A DNA stretch of 37,320 nt from Chitinophagales bacterium (GCA_026928325.1 JAIXKS010000049.1:1-37320); one strand, 5' to 3'; positions 1 to 8,917 are shown, counted from the first letter of the stretch. The notes: generated by a model not told the origin, from the letters alone. Made by a program: numbers and translations.

Positions 1-53
1 GAGATTTGGAAAAAGAACAACATTTCATTAAGATTTTTTTGTGGACAGAGCAC
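1..53 (+). repeat. MITE-like repeat, copy A (partial, right end)
   Basis: This is the right-hand part of a dispersed element and it is truncated by the window start. It ends with the terminal inverted repeat GACAGAGCAC (44-53), followed by TA (54-55). Its interior (ATTTGGAAAAAGAACAACAT and onward) matches copies at 18499-18641, 32910-33060 (reverse orientation) and 37252-37320 (reverse). The uvrB stop codon (TAG on the minus strand, 53-55) is made from the flanking TA plus the first base of the element. That it is a mobile element is inferred from structure; no transposase is seen. Confidence 0.8.
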
Positions 54-2071
54 TAAATACTTTTCTTTAAGCTGACTATTTGGTCTCGTAGTTGTGCAGC
101 TGTAATAAAATCCAAATCTTTAGCTGCTTTTTTCATTTTAGACTCGATCTCTGCAATCTTATGCTGTATATCTTCTTTGCTAAGTGAAGTGAACGAATTT
201 TCGGCTGCGATTTCTATAGTTTCCATATCTGCTTCGACATATTCTTTCAAGTGATTGGCTTTAATATCAAGGATAGACTTTTGAGCTATTATATCTTCTT
301 TGGATTTGAATATTGTCTTAGGCGTGATATTGTGTTCAACATTATATTGAATCTGCAAGGCGCGTCGTCGGTTCGTTTCGTTAATAGTTTGCTGCATACT
401 TTGCGTTATTTTATCCGCATAAAATATAACTTGACCATTACTGTTACGAGCCGCTCTACCTGCGGTTTGAGTCAAAGATCTCGCATTACGCAAAAATCCT
501 TCTTTGTCCGCATCTAACACGGCTACTAGGGATACTTCTGGCATATCTAACCCTTCACGAAGTAGGTTGACACCGACCAACACATCGAAGTCGCCCAATC
601 TTAAGCCTCTGATAATCTCTACCCTTTCCAATGTAACGACTTCACTGTGAATATACCTAACTTTGATGTTGAGCTTTTCTAAGTACTTGGTCAACTCTTC
701 GGCCATCCTTTTTGTCAATGTCGTCACAAGCACACGTTCATCCAAGTCAATTCTTTTTTGGATTTCCTCGATCAAATCATCAATCTGATTGATGCTTGGC
801 CTCACTTCGATAGGTGGATCCAGCAAGCCTGTAGGCCGTACGATTTGTTCGACAACCACACCTTCTGTTTTTGCCAGTTCATAGTCTCCGGGAGTTGCAC
901 TTACATAGATTACTTGATTAATCAGGGATTCAAATTCTTCAAAATTTAGAGGTCGGTTATCTAAGGCTGATGGTAATCGGAATCCATGGTTGACCAAATT
1001 AATCTTTCTTGCTCGGTCGCCGCCCCACATCCCGCGAACTTGTGGAAGCGTTTGATGGCTTTCATCGATAAGCATCAGATAATCCGCCGGAAAATAATCC
1101 AAGAGGCAAAAAGGACGTGTATCCGGTTTACGTCCATCAAAAAACCTAGAATAATTCTCTATACCACTGCAATACCCAAGTTCTCTAATCATTTCCAAGT
1201 CAAATGAAACACGCTCTCGGATTCGTTGCGCCTCCATGTATCTGCCTTCCGATTCGAAAAATCTTTCATGATTATACAGTTCGTCCTCTATTTCCCTAAT
1301 GATCTGATTAAGTTTATCTTTTGGCGCAACATATAGATTTGCCGGAAATATGGCTGCGTGATCTAATGCTACGATTCTCTTACCACTTTCGAGGTCAATC
1401 TGTTCGATTATTTCTATTTCATCACCAAAAAAGATGATGCGATATCCGTATTCCACATAGGGCAAGTTAATATCGACAGTATCACCTTTTACACGGAAAG
1501 TACCACGTTTAAAATCAATTTCTGTTCTAGAATACAAGCTCTCCACTAACTTGTAAAGGAAGACATTTCTAGAGATGTTGAGCCCTTTTTCTATACGAAT
1601 GATTCCATTCATATAATCCTCAGGATTACCCATACCATAGATGCAGGACACAGAAGAAACGATGATGACATCCCGTCTTCCCGATAGTAATGAAGAAGTA
1701 GCTCGTAACCTCAACTTATCAATTTCCTCATTAATTTGCAAATCCTTTTCTATATAGGTATCTGAATGTGTGATATAGGCCTCGGGCTGGTAGTAATCAT
1801 AGTAAGAAACGAAAAATTCCACAGCATTATTAGGGAAAAATTCACATAATTCGGCATACAATTGCGCAGTAAGCGTTTTGTTGTGTGTTAAAACTAAGGT
1901 CGGTTTTTTGATTTGCTCAATGACATTAGCCATTGTAAAGGTTTTACCTGATCCGGTTACGCCTAATAAAACTTGATACTTTTCTCCCTTCGACAATCCA
2001 TCTACAAGTGCTCTAATAGCTTTGGACTGATCACCAGCCGGTTGATAACTTGAAGATATTTTAAACGCCAT
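53..2071 (-). CDS. uvrB: UvrABC system protein B (excinuclease subunit B)
   Basis: UvrB is the damage-verifying helicase-like subunit of nucleotide excision repair. It is loaded by UvrA and then recruits UvrC to cut. The 672-residue product is close to the E. coli length (673). Visible are a Walker A motif GVTGSGKT (about residues 37-44), the beta-hairpin region YYDYYQPEAY that inserts between DNA strands, the DESHQTLPQVRGMWGGDRAR block, the helicase motif QTAGRAARN, and a C-terminal UVR motif (about 635-670) that contacts UvrC. The start is ATG at 2071. The gene is single, divergent from the K+ channel gene. Its last codon abuts repeat copy A, and the element supplies the third base of the stop codon. 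Identity is very secure. Confidence 0.98.
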   Translation of the reverse strand: MAFKISSSYQPAGDQSKAIRALVDGLSKGEKYQVLLGVTGSGKTFTMANVIEQIKKPTLVLTHNKTLTAQLYAELCEFFPNNAVEFFVSYYDYYQPEAYITHSDTYIEKDLQINEEIDKLRLRATSSLLSGRRDVIIVSSVSCIYGMGNPEDYMNGIIRIEKGLNISRNVFLYKLVESLYSRTEIDFKRGTFRVKGDTVDINLPYVEYGYRIIFFGDEIEIIEQIDLESGKRIVALDHAAIFPANLYVAPKDKLNQIIREIEDELYNHERFFESEGRYMEAQRIRERVSFDLEMIRELGYCSGIENYSRFFDGRKPDTRPFCLLDYFPADYLMLIDESHQTLPQVRGMWGGDRARKINLVNHGFRLPSALDNRPLNFEEFESLINQVIYVSATPGDYELAKTEGVVVEQIVRPTGLLDPPIEVRPSINQIDDLIEEIQKRIDLDERVLVTTLTKRMAEELTKYLEKLNIKVRYIHSEVVTLERVEIIRGLRLGDFDVLVGVNLLREGLDMPEVSLVAVLDADKEGFLRNARSLTQTAGRAARNSNGQVIFYADKITQSMQQTINETNRRRALQIQYNVEHNITPKTIFKSKEDIIAQKSILDIKANHLKEYVEADMETIEIAAENSFTSLSKEDIQHKIAEIESKMKKAAKDLDFITAAQLRDQIVSLKKSI

Positions 2072-2249
2072 GATGCGAACTAAATTTTATACACAACACT
2101 AACAAAATTCTCTGTAGTTTGATTTTAATTAAAAAAATATTATTGCATAAAAAAGTCATAAAATCAACAAATTAGGACAAATAGGTAAAAAAATATATAA
2201 TGATTTCTGTTATTTTTTTTAATATCATATGGTATCGTTGAATTTTTTA

Positions 2250-2257
2250 TACATTTG
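2250..2257 (+). promoter_or_regulatory. -7 box TACATTTG upstream of the channel gene
   Basis: It matches the Bacteroidota consensus TAnnTTTG. A possible start codon at 2229 lies upstream of this box, so transcription from here would begin after it; the ATG at 2283 is therefore preferred. No TTG is found at the usual -33 spacing. Confidence 0.55.
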
Positions 2258-2282
2258 CGGCAACAAAATCTATACACGCACC

Positions 2283-3155
2283 ATGCGATTCAGGAAAAAG
2301 AAAGATCATAAAAATGCCATGGACTATGTCCAGGAGATAAGTGATGTGATCGACTTAAAAAATAGATTGCGAATCATCATTTTTGATTCTAGCACGCCTT
2401 TAGGTAAACTCTTTGATATCACATTACTCTTGTTTATCTTAGCGAGTATCATTACCATTGTACTTCAAAGTATTGTAGCCATTAATGAAAAATATCATTT
2501 CATTCTAGCTTCATTAGATTGGTTTTTTACGGTTTGTTTTTTAGTGGAATATTGCTTGCGAGTTTATGCGGCTCCGGATAGAAAAAAATACATATTTGGA
2601 TTTTTTGGGATCATTGACTTCATAGCTGTATTTCCATCCATTTTTTCACTATTGAATACCGGATACCAAACCATCCAAGTTGTAAGAATCGTGAGATTGC
2701 TTCGGGTTTTCAAAGTGCTTAGGCTCTTCAAGTTTATTTCTGAAGCTTATACGCTTGCCGCAATTATGAAGGCTAGCCTCTATAAAATCTCCATATTCAT
2801 GTCCTTGATCACGGTAATCGTTATTTTACTAGGTTCAGGCATGTATGTCATAGAAGAAGGTACACCTGGATTTGAGAGTATTCCAGCGAGTATTTATTGG
2901 GGCATCGTTACCATCACCACGGTAGGATTTGGAGATGTAACGCCCTATACGCCTCTAGGCAAATTTATTGCTTCGATTATCATGCTTGCGGGTTATGCCA
3001 TCATCGCCGTACCTACAGCTATTTGGTCATATGAGATAGCAAAAGCCCATTCTCAGAAAAAAAATGTGAAATTCTGTGGGTATTGCCATATGGAAAATGA
3101 TGTTCACAATAAGTTTTGTCGCGAGTGTGGAAATCGCTTTAAAATGGAAACCTAA
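2283..3155 (+). CDS. Voltage-gated-type potassium channel with C-terminal zinc ribbon
   Basis: This is a six-transmembrane ion channel subunit of 290 residues. Hydrophobic segments run from about residue 42 to 250. An S4-like helix with regularly spaced arginines and lysines lies at about 135-151 (RIVRLLRVFKVLRLFKF), and the K+ selectivity filter TTVGFGD at about 212-218 sits between S5 and S6. After S6 a short linker leads to a treble of Cys pairs, CGYC (265-268) and CREC (279-282), which looks like a small zinc ribbon rather than the RCK/KTN domain common in prokaryotic K+ channels. The ATG at 2283 is chosen because the promoter box lies just before it; a longer frame would begin at 2229. 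It is convergent with the next gene, three bases apart. Potassium selectivity is inferred from the filter; gating behaviour is not known. Confidence 0.9.
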   Translation: MRFRKKKDHKNAMDYVQEISDVIDLKNRLRIIIFDSSTPLGKLFDITLLLFILASIITIVLQSIVAINEKYHFILASLDWFFTVCFLVEYCLRVYAAPDRKKYIFGFFGIIDFIAVFPSIFSLLNTGYQTIQVVRIVRLLRVFKVLRLFKFISEAYTLAAIMKASLYKISIFMSLITVIVILLGSGMYVIEEGTPGFESIPASIYWGIVTITTVGFGDVTPYTPLGKFIASIIMLAGYAIIAVPTAIWSYEIAKAHSQKKNVKFCGYCHMENDVHNKFCRECGNRFKMET

Positions 3156-3158
3156 AAG

Positions 3159-3674
3159 CTATTCCATTATCATACCTTTTTCTTTGAAGTAATCTCTAAT
3201 CATCATTTTTCGATGATCCCAATCCCCATAAATAGGTAAAAAAGGTTTATGGGCTGCTTCCAATTTAGCAACATGAATATCATAAAGTCTATCACGATCA
3301 TAAGGATTTTCTCGTAGAGGATCCGGAACCCAAGGAACATCAGGTACTCCTAAAAAGTACATATCCACGTTAGATTCATGCCATCGATCATAAAAAATGG
3401 GATCTGCTTGACCAAATTTATCTTCCACCCAAATAATAATCGTCAACAAATCTGTATCACAAACGATATTATCATATTGCTGCTCTATAAGTATTTCTTC
3501 CCGATATTGCAAAATGCCGATTTCCCAAACATCATCATAGGTAGGAATACTAGGTTTTGCAGATAAATATTGCCTTGCTATTTCTGTCACAAAACCGAAA
3601 CCAGTCTCCTTGCTTAACCAAGACGACAATATGGATTTTCCGGTGGATTCAGGGCCTGTGAATACAAATTTCAC
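3159..3674 (-). CDS. NadR-like P-loop kinase (AAA_28 family ATP-binding protein)
   Basis: A small P-loop NTPase of 171 residues. The Walker A motif GPESTGKS is at about residues 7-14, followed by TEIARQYL, the acidic CDTDLLTIIIW segment and a lid-like stretch VPWVPDPLRENPYDRDRL. This arrangement is that of the ribosylnicotinamide kinase domain of NadR, which phosphorylates nicotinamide riboside in NAD salvage. Neither the NMN adenylyltransferase domain nor the HTH domain of full NadR is present, so this is the kinase module alone. Whether its substrate is nicotinamide riboside cannot be told from sequence. The start is GTG (3674), with a -7 box about 22 bases upstream. No functional neighbour is evident. 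Confidence 0.8.
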   Translation of the reverse strand: MKFVFTGPESTGKSILSSWLSKETGFGFVTEIARQYLSAKPSIPTYDDVWEIGILQYREEILIEQQYDNIVCDTDLLTIIIWVEDKFGQADPIFYDRWHESNVDMYFLGVPDVPWVPDPLRENPYDRDRLYDIHVAKLEAAHKPFLPIYGDWDHRKMMIRDYFKEKGMIME

Positions 3675-3695
3675 CAGATTATAGATTTAGAAATA

Positions 3696-3703
3696 CAAAA
3701 ATA
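3696..3703 (-). promoter_or_regulatory. -7 box TATTTTTG for the NadR-like gene
   Basis: On the minus strand this reads TATTTTTG, an exact TAnnTTTG match, 22 bases before the GTG start. The -33 element is not clear. Confidence 0.55.
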
Positions 3704-3765
3704 GAAAACCGTTAAAAAAACATAGGATTACTTAAATAGTTTATAGCTATTTTTAAAAATTGGTA

Positions 3766-3773
3766 TATCTTTG
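3766..3773 (+). promoter_or_regulatory. -7 box TATCTTTG for dapB-dnaG
   Basis: Exact TAnnTTTG match 22 bases before the dapB ATG at 3796. It rules against a start at 3760, which would lie upstream of the box. Confidence 0.6.
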
Positions 3774-3795
3774 TATTAAACTAAAACAGCCAGTT

Positions 3796-4518
3796 ATGAA
3801 TATCGCACTCATCGGATATGGTAAAATGGGTCGTGCCATTGAGGAACTTGCTCTGAAAAGAGGCCACAGCATCGTTTGCAAAATTTCTTCACAAAATCTT
3901 CAAGAGTTTAATCCTAGAGTTTTGCAATGGGCAGATGTCGCTATTGAGTTTTCTACACCAGAAGCAGCTTATGGCAATATTGTTCAATGCCTCGAAATCG
4001 GAATTCCAATCATTTCAGGAACAACAGGATGGATTAATAAAAAAAATGAAATCGAAGAGCTCTGCCAACAAAAAGGAGGTGCATTTCTCTATGCGTCTAA
4101 TTTCAGTATCGGAGTTAATATCTTCTTTGAAATCAACAAAAGATTAGCTCAAATTATGAATAAATACGAGCTTTATGACGTTTCGATTCAAGAAAGTCAT
4201 CATACAGCTAAGTTGGATAGACCTAGTGGTACTGCAATAACGCTTGCTAAAGATATCATCAATGACCTCGATCGCAAAAAGGTGTGGACCATCACAGAAC
4301 CAGATACTCAAAATACTAGAGATTTGTATATTAAATCGATTCGAAAAAATCCGGATGCCGGTACGCACATTGTAACCTACTCCTCAGAAATCGATGATAT
4401 TGAGATCAAGCACGAAGCCCATTCTCGCAAAGGTTTTGCTAGCGGTGCCTTATTAGCAGCCGAATGGATCTATGGAAAACAAGGCGTCTTTAATATGAAT
4501 GATGTACTCGACATATAG
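3796..4518 (+). CDS. dapB: 4-hydroxy-tetrahydrodipicolinate reductase
   Basis: DapB reduces 4-hydroxy-tetrahydrodipicolinate with NAD(P)H on the diaminopimelate/lysine pathway, in the cytoplasm. The 240-residue product begins with the nucleotide-binding motif IGYGKMGRA. It carries the STPEAAYGNI and SGTTGW segments and the family signature ESHHTAKLDRPSGTA, which holds the catalytic histidines and lysine. It is slightly shorter than the E. coli enzyme (273), as is common for this phylum. The ATG at 3796 follows a good -7 box. dnaG starts 45 bases downstream on the same strand, so the two may be cotranscribed, although their roles are unrelated. Confidence 0.96.
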   Translation: MNIALIGYGKMGRAIEELALKRGHSIVCKISSQNLQEFNPRVLQWADVAIEFSTPEAAYGNIVQCLEIGIPIISGTTGWINKKNEIEELCQQKGGAFLYASNFSIGVNIFFEINKRLAQIMNKYELYDVSIQESHHTAKLDRPSGTAITLAKDIINDLDRKKVWTITEPDTQNTRDLYIKSIRKNPDAGTHIVTYSSEIDDIEIKHEAHSRKGFASGALLAAEWIYGKQGVFNMNDVLDI

Positions 4519-4563
4519 GCATAATTTAACACTAAAACTCTATTGATACAATAAGATATAATT

Positions 4564-6516
4564 TTGATTACACAAAAGACCATACAGCAGGTTATTGATA
4601 TTGCCAAAATTGAAGATGTCGTTGGAGACTACGTCAATCTAACTCGTCGCGGCGTTAACCTTTTGGGATTATGTCCATTTCACGATGAGAAAACACCTTC
4701 CTTTACGGTATCTCCTGCCAAAAACATATTTAAATGCTTTGGTTGTGGTCGTGGTGGCGATCCTATCGGTTTTATTATAGAACATGAACATATCAGTTAT
4801 CCTGAAGCTATCCGATTTCTTGCTCGAAAATACAATGTCGAAATAGAAGAATCGGGTAATACCGAGGAAGAAATTGAAAAAAAACTCGTCACTGACTCTT
4901 TATACATCGTCAATGAATATGCAAAGAATTATTATACTGAAATCTTGCTCAATGATGAAGAAGGTCGTACGATAGGTCTCTCCTACTTCAAAGGAAGAAA
5001 CCTTCAAAATGCCACTATCAAAAAATTCCAGCTTGGCTATGCCTTAAATGCTAAAGATGATTTTACACAGTCTGCTTTAAAAAAGAAATACAACATTGAC
5101 CATTTGCATAAATTAGGTCTGACTACTCAATCAGGATTTGATTTTTTTCGCTCTAGGGTCATGTTTACCATTCATAATTTGAGCGGTAAAGTCGTTGGTT
5201 TTGCAGGAAGAATCCTGACAAGTCAAACGAAGTTCCCCAAATATATTAATTCACCCGAATCCGAAATTTATAATAAGAGTGAGATATTATATGGGCTTTA
5301 TTTTGCTAAAGAAGCGGTGCGAAAGCAAGATGAATGTATCCTTGTAGAAGGTTATCTCGATGTGATTTCCTTGCATCAAAGCGGTATAGAAAATGTTGTC
5401 GCTACCTCAGGAACTTCCCTAACAAAAAGGCAAATTCAATTAATCAAACGCTTTACTTCCAATATCAAAATCCTATATGATGGTGATGCTGCAGGTATAA
5501 AGGCTGCACTTAGAGGACTTGATCTCGTTTTAGAGGCGGATATGAATGTCAAATTGGTTTTACTTCCCGATGGACACGATCCGGATTCTTTTTTAGCAGA
5601 TCAAGGGAGTAGCAAGTTTACAGAATTTCTTGAAACTCATGAGGAGGACTTTATCTTCTTCAAAACGAAGATTTTGTTGGACGAAAGTCAAAACGATCCA
5701 ATCAAAAAATCCATGGTTATTAGGGATATCGTTGATTCTATCGCCAAAATGCCCGATGCTTTTAAGCGTACTCTTTATCTCCGCCAATGTAGCCATATGC
5801 TCGCAATTGACGAATCTACGCTCGTCAGCGAAGTAAATAAATCCATTAGAGCGCTTCGAAAAAGTAAAAGTCTTGAACGCCAACGAGAAAACGAAGATAA
5901 AGTAAGTCAGGTTGAAGATGAATGGTTGGTTACGAAGCCTATCTTCGTCGATAAAGAAACACCCATTATTCGCAATGATGCTTGGGTAGAACGTGCTGTA
6001 TGCTCCATTTTGATCAACTTTGCTGATAAATATTACAACCTTGAAAATCAAACCACCATCGCAAGCTATATAGTCCAAGAAACTAGTGAACTCCTTGATT
6101 TTTTCGATATCGAACTTTATAAAACGATCATATCTGAATCTCAAAATGCGCTTGCTCAAGGTATAACACTTAATGCACAATGGTATATCGCTCATGCAGA
6201 CGAAAATATTCGCTCCTTTGCTGTAAATGCACTGAGTACGCCCTATGTCTATGCTTCTTGGGAAGAGCGCCAAATGTTTCTTCAAACACAAAAAATGCCG
6301 GAAGAAAACTTCATCAGAGATGCCGACAACGCCATTCAAAGGCTCATTTTAAAAAAGAGTAGAAAATTAATTGTACAACTTGAAGCGTATTTTGCAGCAG
6401 CAAATGAAGAGCAAAAGTCAAGTGCTGACTACGAACTCAACATTAAAGTATATCAACAATTGATCAGAGAAAGAAATCGAATTGCAAGCATTCTTGGTAC
6501 CGTCACCTTGCATTAA
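4564..6516 (+). CDS. dnaG: DNA primase
   Basis: DnaG makes the RNA primers for replication. The 650-residue product has an N-terminal CHC2 zinc-binding domain (C37, H40, C58, C61; motif CPFHDEKTPSF), then the primase core with RVMFTIHNLSGKVVGFAGR, and a TOPRIM domain with LVEGYLDVISL and LYDGDAAG. A less conserved C-terminal helical region should bind the DnaB helicase. The start is TTG at 4564: the product MITQKTIQQVIDIAK matches the usual DnaG N-terminus and no ATG precedes it in frame. A 248-codon open frame on the other strand (5593-6339) is a shadow. Confidence 0.97.
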   Translation: MITQKTIQQVIDIAKIEDVVGDYVNLTRRGVNLLGLCPFHDEKTPSFTVSPAKNIFKCFGCGRGGDPIGFIIEHEHISYPEAIRFLARKYNVEIEESGNTEEEIEKKLVTDSLYIVNEYAKNYYTEILLNDEEGRTIGLSYFKGRNLQNATIKKFQLGYALNAKDDFTQSALKKKYNIDHLHKLGLTTQSGFDFFRSRVMFTIHNLSGKVVGFAGRILTSQTKFPKYINSPESEIYNKSEILYGLYFAKEAVRKQDECILVEGYLDVISLHQSGIENVVATSGTSLTKRQIQLIKRFTSNIKILYDGDAAGIKAALRGLDLVLEADMNVKLVLLPDGHDPDSFLADQGSSKFTEFLETHEEDFIFFKTKILLDESQNDPIKKSMVIRDIVDSIAKMPDAFKRTLYLRQCSHMLAIDESTLVSEVNKSIRALRKSKSLERQRENEDKVSQVEDEWLVTKPIFVDKETPIIRNDAWVERAVCSILINFADKYYNLENQTTIASYIVQETSELLDFFDIELYKTIISESQNALAQGITLNAQWYIAHADENIRSFAVNALSTPYVYASWEERQMFLQTQKMPEENFIRDADNAIQRLILKKSRKLIVQLEAYFAAANEEQKSSADYELNIKVYQQLIRERNRIASILGTVTLH

Positions 6517-6542
6517 AATCTATATTTTCGCAGCTAGCCCAT

Positions 6543-6610
6543 AAATTTAAAGGGTATATCGTTAAAAATGTATTGTTTTTAGAGACATACCCTCAAAAAT
6601 TTAAGGGTAT
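6543..6610. repeat. Repeated AAATTTAA(A)GGGTAT motif upstream of glnN
   Basis: AAATTTAAAGGGTAT (6543-6557) and AAATTTAAGGGTAT (6597-6610) form a direct repeat 53-54 bases apart. The second also pairs with an inverted ATACCC (6587-6592) to give ATACCC-12 bases-GGGTAT. The cluster ends 46 bases before the -7 box of glnN, a place where an activator or repressor of nitrogen assimilation could bind. That role is inference. Confidence 0.5.
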
Positions 6611-6656
6611 TAACAAAAATTTACAAAAAAATATAAATTAGTAAATTTCGAAAAAT

Positions 6657-6664
6657 TACTTTTG
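6657..6664 (+). promoter_or_regulatory. -7 box TACTTTTG for glnN
   Basis: Exact TAnnTTTG match 31 bases before the glnN ATG. There is no clear TTG at -33, which would fit a promoter needing an activator. Confidence 0.55.
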
Positions 6665-6695
6665 CACCATAAAATCACTTAATTATTAAATTTTT

Positions 6696-8885
6696 ATGGG
6701 CTATATCAGATTTCATGCATTGAATGCAGCTTTAAAACAAAAACCATTAAGTATTAAAGAACCAAAGCAAAAGCGATCCGAATTATTCGGTGTCAATGTA
6801 TTTAATGATACGAGTATGCGGGAATACATGACGAAGGAAACCTTTGTAGCCTTGAAGGAAGCTGTTAACCTTGGAAAAAAAATCGATAGAAAAACAGCGG
6901 ATCAAGTAGCATCTGCTATGAAAAACTGGGCTATCAACCGAGGCGTAACTCATTATACACACTGGTTTCAACCCTTAACGGGATCAACTGCTGAAAAACA
7001 CGATGCCTTTTTTGATTTAGACAGTTCGGGAATAGCTTTAGAATCCTTTAACGGGAGCAAATTAGTTCAGCAAGAACCGGATGCTTCGAGTTTTCCAAGT
7101 GGAGGTATAAGAAATACCTTTGAAGCAAGAGGATATACTGCTTGGGATCCAAGTTCGCCAGCCTTTATTATAGGTACAACCTTATGTATTCCAACGATTT
7201 TCGTTTCCTACACCGGTGAATCTCTTGACAACAAAGTTCCATTAATCAAAGCCTTAACCGCCATTGATCAAGCGGCTACCGATGTTGCAAAATATTTTGA
7301 TAAGAACATCAATAAGGTTATTGCTACTTTAGGGATTGAGCAAGAATATTTCCTAGTGGATAAGGCATTAGCTAATTCGCGACCGGATATTCAGATGGCC
7401 GGTAGGATGCTTTTAGGACATCAACCTGCCAAGGGGCAGCAGCTAGACGATCATTATTTCGGTTCCATTCCGGATCGTGCCCTAGCCTATATGCGAGATT
7501 TAGAGATTGAAAGCATTCGCCTAGGCATTCCGTTAAAAACTCGGCACAACGAAGTAGCACCTAATCAGTTTGAATTAGCACCTTTGTTTGAGGAAGCTAG
7601 TTTAGCCATTGATCATAATTCTCTATTGATGGATTTGATGCAAAAGATTGCTAAAAAGCACCATTTCACCGTTTTGTTTCATGAAAAGCCCTTTGCAGGT
7701 GTGAATGGATCAGGCAAGCACAATAATTGGTCTCTATCTACGGATACAGGAGTCAATCTGCTCAGTCCCGGAAAAACACCAAAAAGCAATCTGCAATTTC
7801 TGACATTTTTTGTCAATACAATTAAAGCCATTCATGATTATGCCGATTTGTTGAGAGCTTCCATTGCCACAGCGGGTAATGACATCCGTTTAGGAGCGAA
7901 TGAAGCTCCACCTAGCATTATTTCTGTCTTTATCGGCAAACACCTTACTGAAGTATTAGATGAATTGGAAAATGTCTCTGACGGGCGTTTAACTCCAGAA
8001 GAAAAAACAGAACTTAAATTGAATGTCGTCGGCAAAATTCCGGAAATCCTCCTAGATAATACGGATAGAAACCGAACCACCCCCATGGCTTTTACAGGAA
8101 ACAAATTTGAATTTAGAGCGGTCGGATCTTCTGCCAATTGCGGTAAATCAATGACCGTACTCAATACCATCGTAGCTCATCAATTGCAAAAATTCAAAAA
8201 GGAAGTGGACTACCTGATTGAGGTAAAGGAAATGAAAAAAGATGATGCTATATTCAACGTTTTGCGAGAATTGATTAAAGAATCCAAAGATATTAGATTC
8301 GAAGGTGATGGCTATAGCGAGGAATGGATTGAAAATGCTCGAAATAGAGGGCTGAAAAACACATCAAACACACCTCAAGCCTTAAAATATCAGATTACTG
8401 ACGATAGTATTGCGCTATTTGAATCCAATCAAATCATGTCTAAACTAGAAATCGAAGCTAGATATGAAGTGGAATTAGAGGATTATGTCAAAAAAATCCA
8501 GATTGAAAGTAGGATTCTTGGAGACATCTCTCAAAATCACATCATACCTACGGCTGTGACCTACCAAAATAAGTTGATTAAAAATGTAAGAGGTCATAAA
8601 AAGATTTTTGGTAGCCTTCATAAAGAATACTCATCAGAACAAATAAAACTGATTCAGCAAATTTCAAAATATATCAGCAGTATCGTCACCGATGTCGAAC
8701 TCATGACCGAAGCTCGTAAAAGTGCCAACAAATTAGAGTCCATTGAGCACAAAGCCGATGCCTATTGCAATAAGGTAATTCCTTACTTTGCAAAAATTAG
8801 GTATGCTTGTGATAAACTCGAGTTATTAGTAGATGATGAAATATGGCCACTAACTAAATATAGAGAGTTGCTCTTTACGAAATAA
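6696..8885 (+). CDS. glnN: Glutamine synthetase type III
   Basis: GlnN makes glutamine from glutamate, ammonia and ATP. The 729-residue length is typical of the type III (GSIII) class found in Bacteroidota and cyanobacteria, and far above the ~470 of GSI. Recognisable are the N-terminal GSIII-specific region, the catalytic core segments LGIEQEYFLVD, TRHNEVAPNQFELAP, FAGVNGSGKHNNWS, GNDIRLGANEAPPSI and NRTTPMAFTGNKFEFRAVGSS, and a C-terminal helical extension. It is a single gene, preceded by a -7 box and repeated GGGTAT motifs, and followed by a hairpin shared with the converging lolA-like gene. Identity is very secure; nitrogen control through the repeats is a guess. Confidence 0.98.
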   Translation: MGYIRFHALNAALKQKPLSIKEPKQKRSELFGVNVFNDTSMREYMTKETFVALKEAVNLGKKIDRKTADQVASAMKNWAINRGVTHYTHWFQPLTGSTAEKHDAFFDLDSSGIALESFNGSKLVQQEPDASSFPSGGIRNTFEARGYTAWDPSSPAFIIGTTLCIPTIFVSYTGESLDNKVPLIKALTAIDQAATDVAKYFDKNINKVIATLGIEQEYFLVDKALANSRPDIQMAGRMLLGHQPAKGQQLDDHYFGSIPDRALAYMRDLEIESIRLGIPLKTRHNEVAPNQFELAPLFEEASLAIDHNSLLMDLMQKIAKKHHFTVLFHEKPFAGVNGSGKHNNWSLSTDTGVNLLSPGKTPKSNLQFLTFFVNTIKAIHDYADLLRASIATAGNDIRLGANEAPPSIISVFIGKHLTEVLDELENVSDGRLTPEEKTELKLNVVGKIPEILLDNTDRNRTTPMAFTGNKFEFRAVGSSANCGKSMTVLNTIVAHQLQKFKKEVDYLIEVKEMKKDDAIFNVLRELIKESKDIRFEGDGYSEEWIENARNRGLKNTSNTPQALKYQITDDSIALFESNQIMSKLEIEARYEVELEDYVKKIQIESRILGDISQNHIIPTAVTYQNKLIKNVRGHKKIFGSLHKEYSSEQIKLIQQISKYISSIVTDVELMTEARKSANKLESIEHKADAYCNKVIPYFAKIRYACDKLELLVDDEIWPLTKYRELLFTK

Positions 8886-8917
8886 AAAAAACGATTCCCG
8901 CTTAAAAACGGGAATCG
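8884..8917 (-). terminator. Rho-independent terminator of the lolA-like gene
   Basis: A perfect 9-bp stem CGATTCCCG (8892-8900) / CGGGAATCG (8909-8917) has an 8-base loop. On the minus strand it is followed by a run of eight T (the A-run 8884-8891). The plus side lacks a T-run, so it mainly serves transcription coming from the minus-strand gene ending at 8955. Confidence 0.85.

Noticed and set aside
2229-2282. An upstream ATG start that would lengthen the K+ channel by 18 residues
   Set aside because: The -7 box TACATTTG lies after this ATG, so transcripts from it would not include the codon.
5593-6339. A 248-codon open frame on the minus strand inside dnaG
   Set aside because: It shows no recognisable domain, begins and ends inside dnaG, and the plus-strand frame carries clear primase features throughout; it is a shadow.
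7838-8170. A 110-codon minus-strand frame within glnN
   Set aside because: It is antisense to strongly conserved GSIII core segments and has no promoter or family signal.
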